From CAZULF01 sp964621215 (lineage in GTDB: Bacteria; Pseudomonadota; Gammaproteobacteria; UBA1113): a stretch of DNA of 16,826 nucleotides. The DNA lies in NCBI GenBank assembly GCA_964621215.1, contig CAZULF010000041.1, positions 1 to 16,826 on the forward strand. Direction: 5' to 3'. The notes below the pieces were generated by a model. That model saw only the letters and a list, made by a program, of their open reading frames with translations. It searched no databases and was not told the origin of the DNA. A program made the translations under genes and the position numbers. Positions 16,166 through 16,826 of this stretch are shown here, in pieces. Position 1 is the first letter of the stretch; the number at the start of each line of letters is the position of its first letter.

Positions 16166-16242
16166 CACACCCTACTTAAGATTATCCCTATGATACACCC
16201 TAAAGTAGGGTGTGACAAGCAGATAATCTAAATGAGGGTGTG
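16166..16242 (-). promoter_or_regulatory. Promoter centred in a 77-bp four-heptamer palindrome
   Basis: On the minus strand TTGTCA (16218-16213) is followed after 17 nt by TATCAT (16195-16190), giving a leader of about 34 nt to the ATG at 16149. Four copies of the heptamer ACACCCT/AGGGTGT lie at 16167-16173, 16195-16201, 16207-16213 and 16235-16241. The two left copies point one way and the two right copies the other, with 28-bp spacing on each side. All four are mirror-symmetric about 16204, which is also the midpoint of the promoter. Across 16166-16242, 28 of 38 positions pair with their partner. Inner hairpin arms are 8 bp (16195-16202 with 16206-16213). Confidence 0.72.
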
Positions 16243-16304
16243 AAACTGCTTGATATGCGGTAAAAGCCTTGCTTTTAAAGCGTTAAGCCTTATTATTTGT
16301 TCGC

Positions 16305-16361
16305 AAAACCAAGTAAATAACATCAACAAAACCAAGTTATTCTTTTTGGTAAAACCGAGTA
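16305..16361. repeat. Three 11-bp direct repeats at 23-bp period
   Basis: AAAACCAAGTA (16305-16315), AAAACCAAGTT (16328-16338) and AAAACCGAGTA (16351-16361) are direct repeats whose starts are exactly 23 bp apart. The 12-bp spacers differ. This spacing is about two helical turns and resembles tandem binding sites or iterons more than a CRISPR. They lie between the gyrB end and the ATPase promoter. Confidence 0.6.
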
Positions 16362-16374
16362 AAAAGGTTGAAAT

Positions 16375-16399
16375 GGCCAAAAAGGTGTTATTTTTGGCC
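16375..16399 (-). terminator. Stem-loop directly after gyrB
   Basis: GGCCAAAAA (16375-16383) pairs perfectly with TTTTTGGCC (16391-16399) around a 7-nt loop. On the minus strand the stem starts immediately after the gyrB TAA (16402-16400). There is no pure T-run after it, but the transcript is T-rich downstream, so it is a likely though not classic terminator. Confidence 0.5.
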
Positions 16400-16826
16400 T
16401 TAAATATCGATATTTTCTGCCAATAATGCATTATCTTCGATAAATGCACGGCGTGGTTCAACTTCATCCCCCATCAGGATAGTAAACATTTCGTCAGCAG
16501 CAACGGCATCTTCAACTGTAACTTGTAGTAAACGCCGAGTGTTCGGATCCATGGTGGTTTCCCATAATTGATCGGGGTTCATTTCACCAAGACCTTTATA
16601 ACGTTGCATCGATAGACCACGTTTAGCTTCGTCATAAAGCCACGTTAACGCTTCACCAAATGCAGTGATGTCTTTACGACGTTCACCACGCGCAACATAT
16701 GCGCCATCTTCGATGAGATGCTCTAATTTTTGTCCTAGTGTCGCTAATTGTTGATAATCATTCGAACTAATAAACTCTGGGCCCAACAAAAAGCTAGCGG
16801 TTGTGCCATGATGATGGGTAATAATC
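16400..16826 (-). CDS. gyrB: DNA gyrase subunit B, C-terminal end (partial)
   Basis: The last 141 residues of GyrB, the ATPase subunit of DNA gyrase, which introduces negative supercoils and is essential in the cytoplasm. The reading frame runs off the right edge of the window, so the N-terminal ATPase and most of the TOPRIM region are missing. Diagnostic motifs are [37 protein letters not shown] and the tail [19 protein letters not shown], which closely matches the E. coli GyrB C-terminus. ParE ends differently, which makes gyrB the preferred call. The stop codon is followed at once by a stem-loop. The apparent start inside the window (a TTG near 16789) is not real, because the frame stays open upstream. 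Confidence 0.96.
   Translation of the reverse strand, partial: IITHHHGTTASFLLGPEFISSNDYQQLATLGQKLEHLIEDGAYVARGERRKDITAFGEALTWLYDEAKRGLSMQRYKGLGEMNPDQLWETTMDPNTRRLLQVTVEDAVAADEMFTILMGDEVEPRRAFIEDNALLAENIDI

Noticed and set aside
16150..16218. Upstream ATG adding 23 residues to the second ATPase
   Set aside because: The extra codons fall in the -10/-35 region and palindrome, the paralogue lacks such an extension, and the downstream ATG has a well-spaced GAAGAGG.
16305..16361. CRISPR array
   Set aside because: Repeats are only 11 bp, spacers 12 bp, three units only, and no cas genes are nearby.
16228..16467. Minus-strand open frame of 79 codons
   Set aside because: It overlaps the gyrB 3' end in another frame and crosses the stem-loop and the 23-bp repeats. 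It has no ribosome-binding site and an unnatural composition.

Overview
The window reads as chromosome from a moderately AT-rich gammaproteobacterium, most likely in or near the order Legionellales. This placement is inference. It rests on the gene order argS – SPOR/FtsN-like – hslV – hslU, on the cluster DUF971 – ubiE – ubiJ – ubiB, on an HslV that begins MEQFHGTT (a start I recall from Legionella-type HslV), on an outer-membrane barrel paired with an Lcl/DUF1566-type secreted protein, and on a large soluble orphan with an acidic C-terminal tail. No rRNA, tRNA, insertion sequence, prophage or CRISPR array was found.

Layout from left to right. 1-371: non-coding, with a long hairpin repeat. 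372-1934: a 520-residue orphan of unknown function with Ala/Thr/Pro-rich linkers. 1961-2036: a composite of two hairpin repeats. 2124-4620: argS and a divisome-like SPOR protein, 1 nt apart. 4717-5856: an AAA+ ATPase with a C-terminal winged-helix-like part, lying between the SPOR gene and hslV, which are neighbours in many proteobacteria. 5944-7914: the HslVU protease, preceded by a convincing sigma-32-like promoter. 7931-7979: another hairpin repeat. On the minus strand 10445-8015: an outer-membrane barrel followed by a secreted Ig-like/Lcl protein. 10555-13828: DUF971 and the ubiquinone genes ubiE, ubiJ and ubiB, nearly contiguous. 13934-14464: a small secreted protein with six cysteines. 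14502-15044: a PAP2 lipid phosphatase. On the minus strand 16149-15025: a second ATPase, paralogous to the first. 16400-16826: the 3' end of gyrB.

The housekeeping genes cover translation (ArgRS), division (SPOR protein), heat-shock proteolysis (HslVU), quinone synthesis (UbiE/J/B) and DNA topology (GyrB). The most unusual signal is the pair of ATPases at 4717-5856 and 15025-16149. Each is solitary, and each has a good sigma-70-type promoter buried in a large palindrome. For the first it is a perfect 45-bp palindrome (22-bp arms, one central base). For the second it is a 77-bp imperfect palindrome built from four mirror-symmetric copies of the heptamer ACACCCT, whose centre coincides with the centre of the promoter. 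The two palindromes share no obvious sequence. The simplest reading is that each ATPase, or a partner, binds its own cognate operator; insertion-site or replication-like roles are alternatives. Three 11-bp direct repeats at an exact 23-bp period lie between the second ATPase and gyrB.

Four starts were set downstream of the first possible start codon because Shine-Dalgarno spacing, signal peptides or paralogue alignment favour it: the Lcl-type protein (9688), ubiB (12278), the small secreted protein (13934) and the second ATPase (16149).
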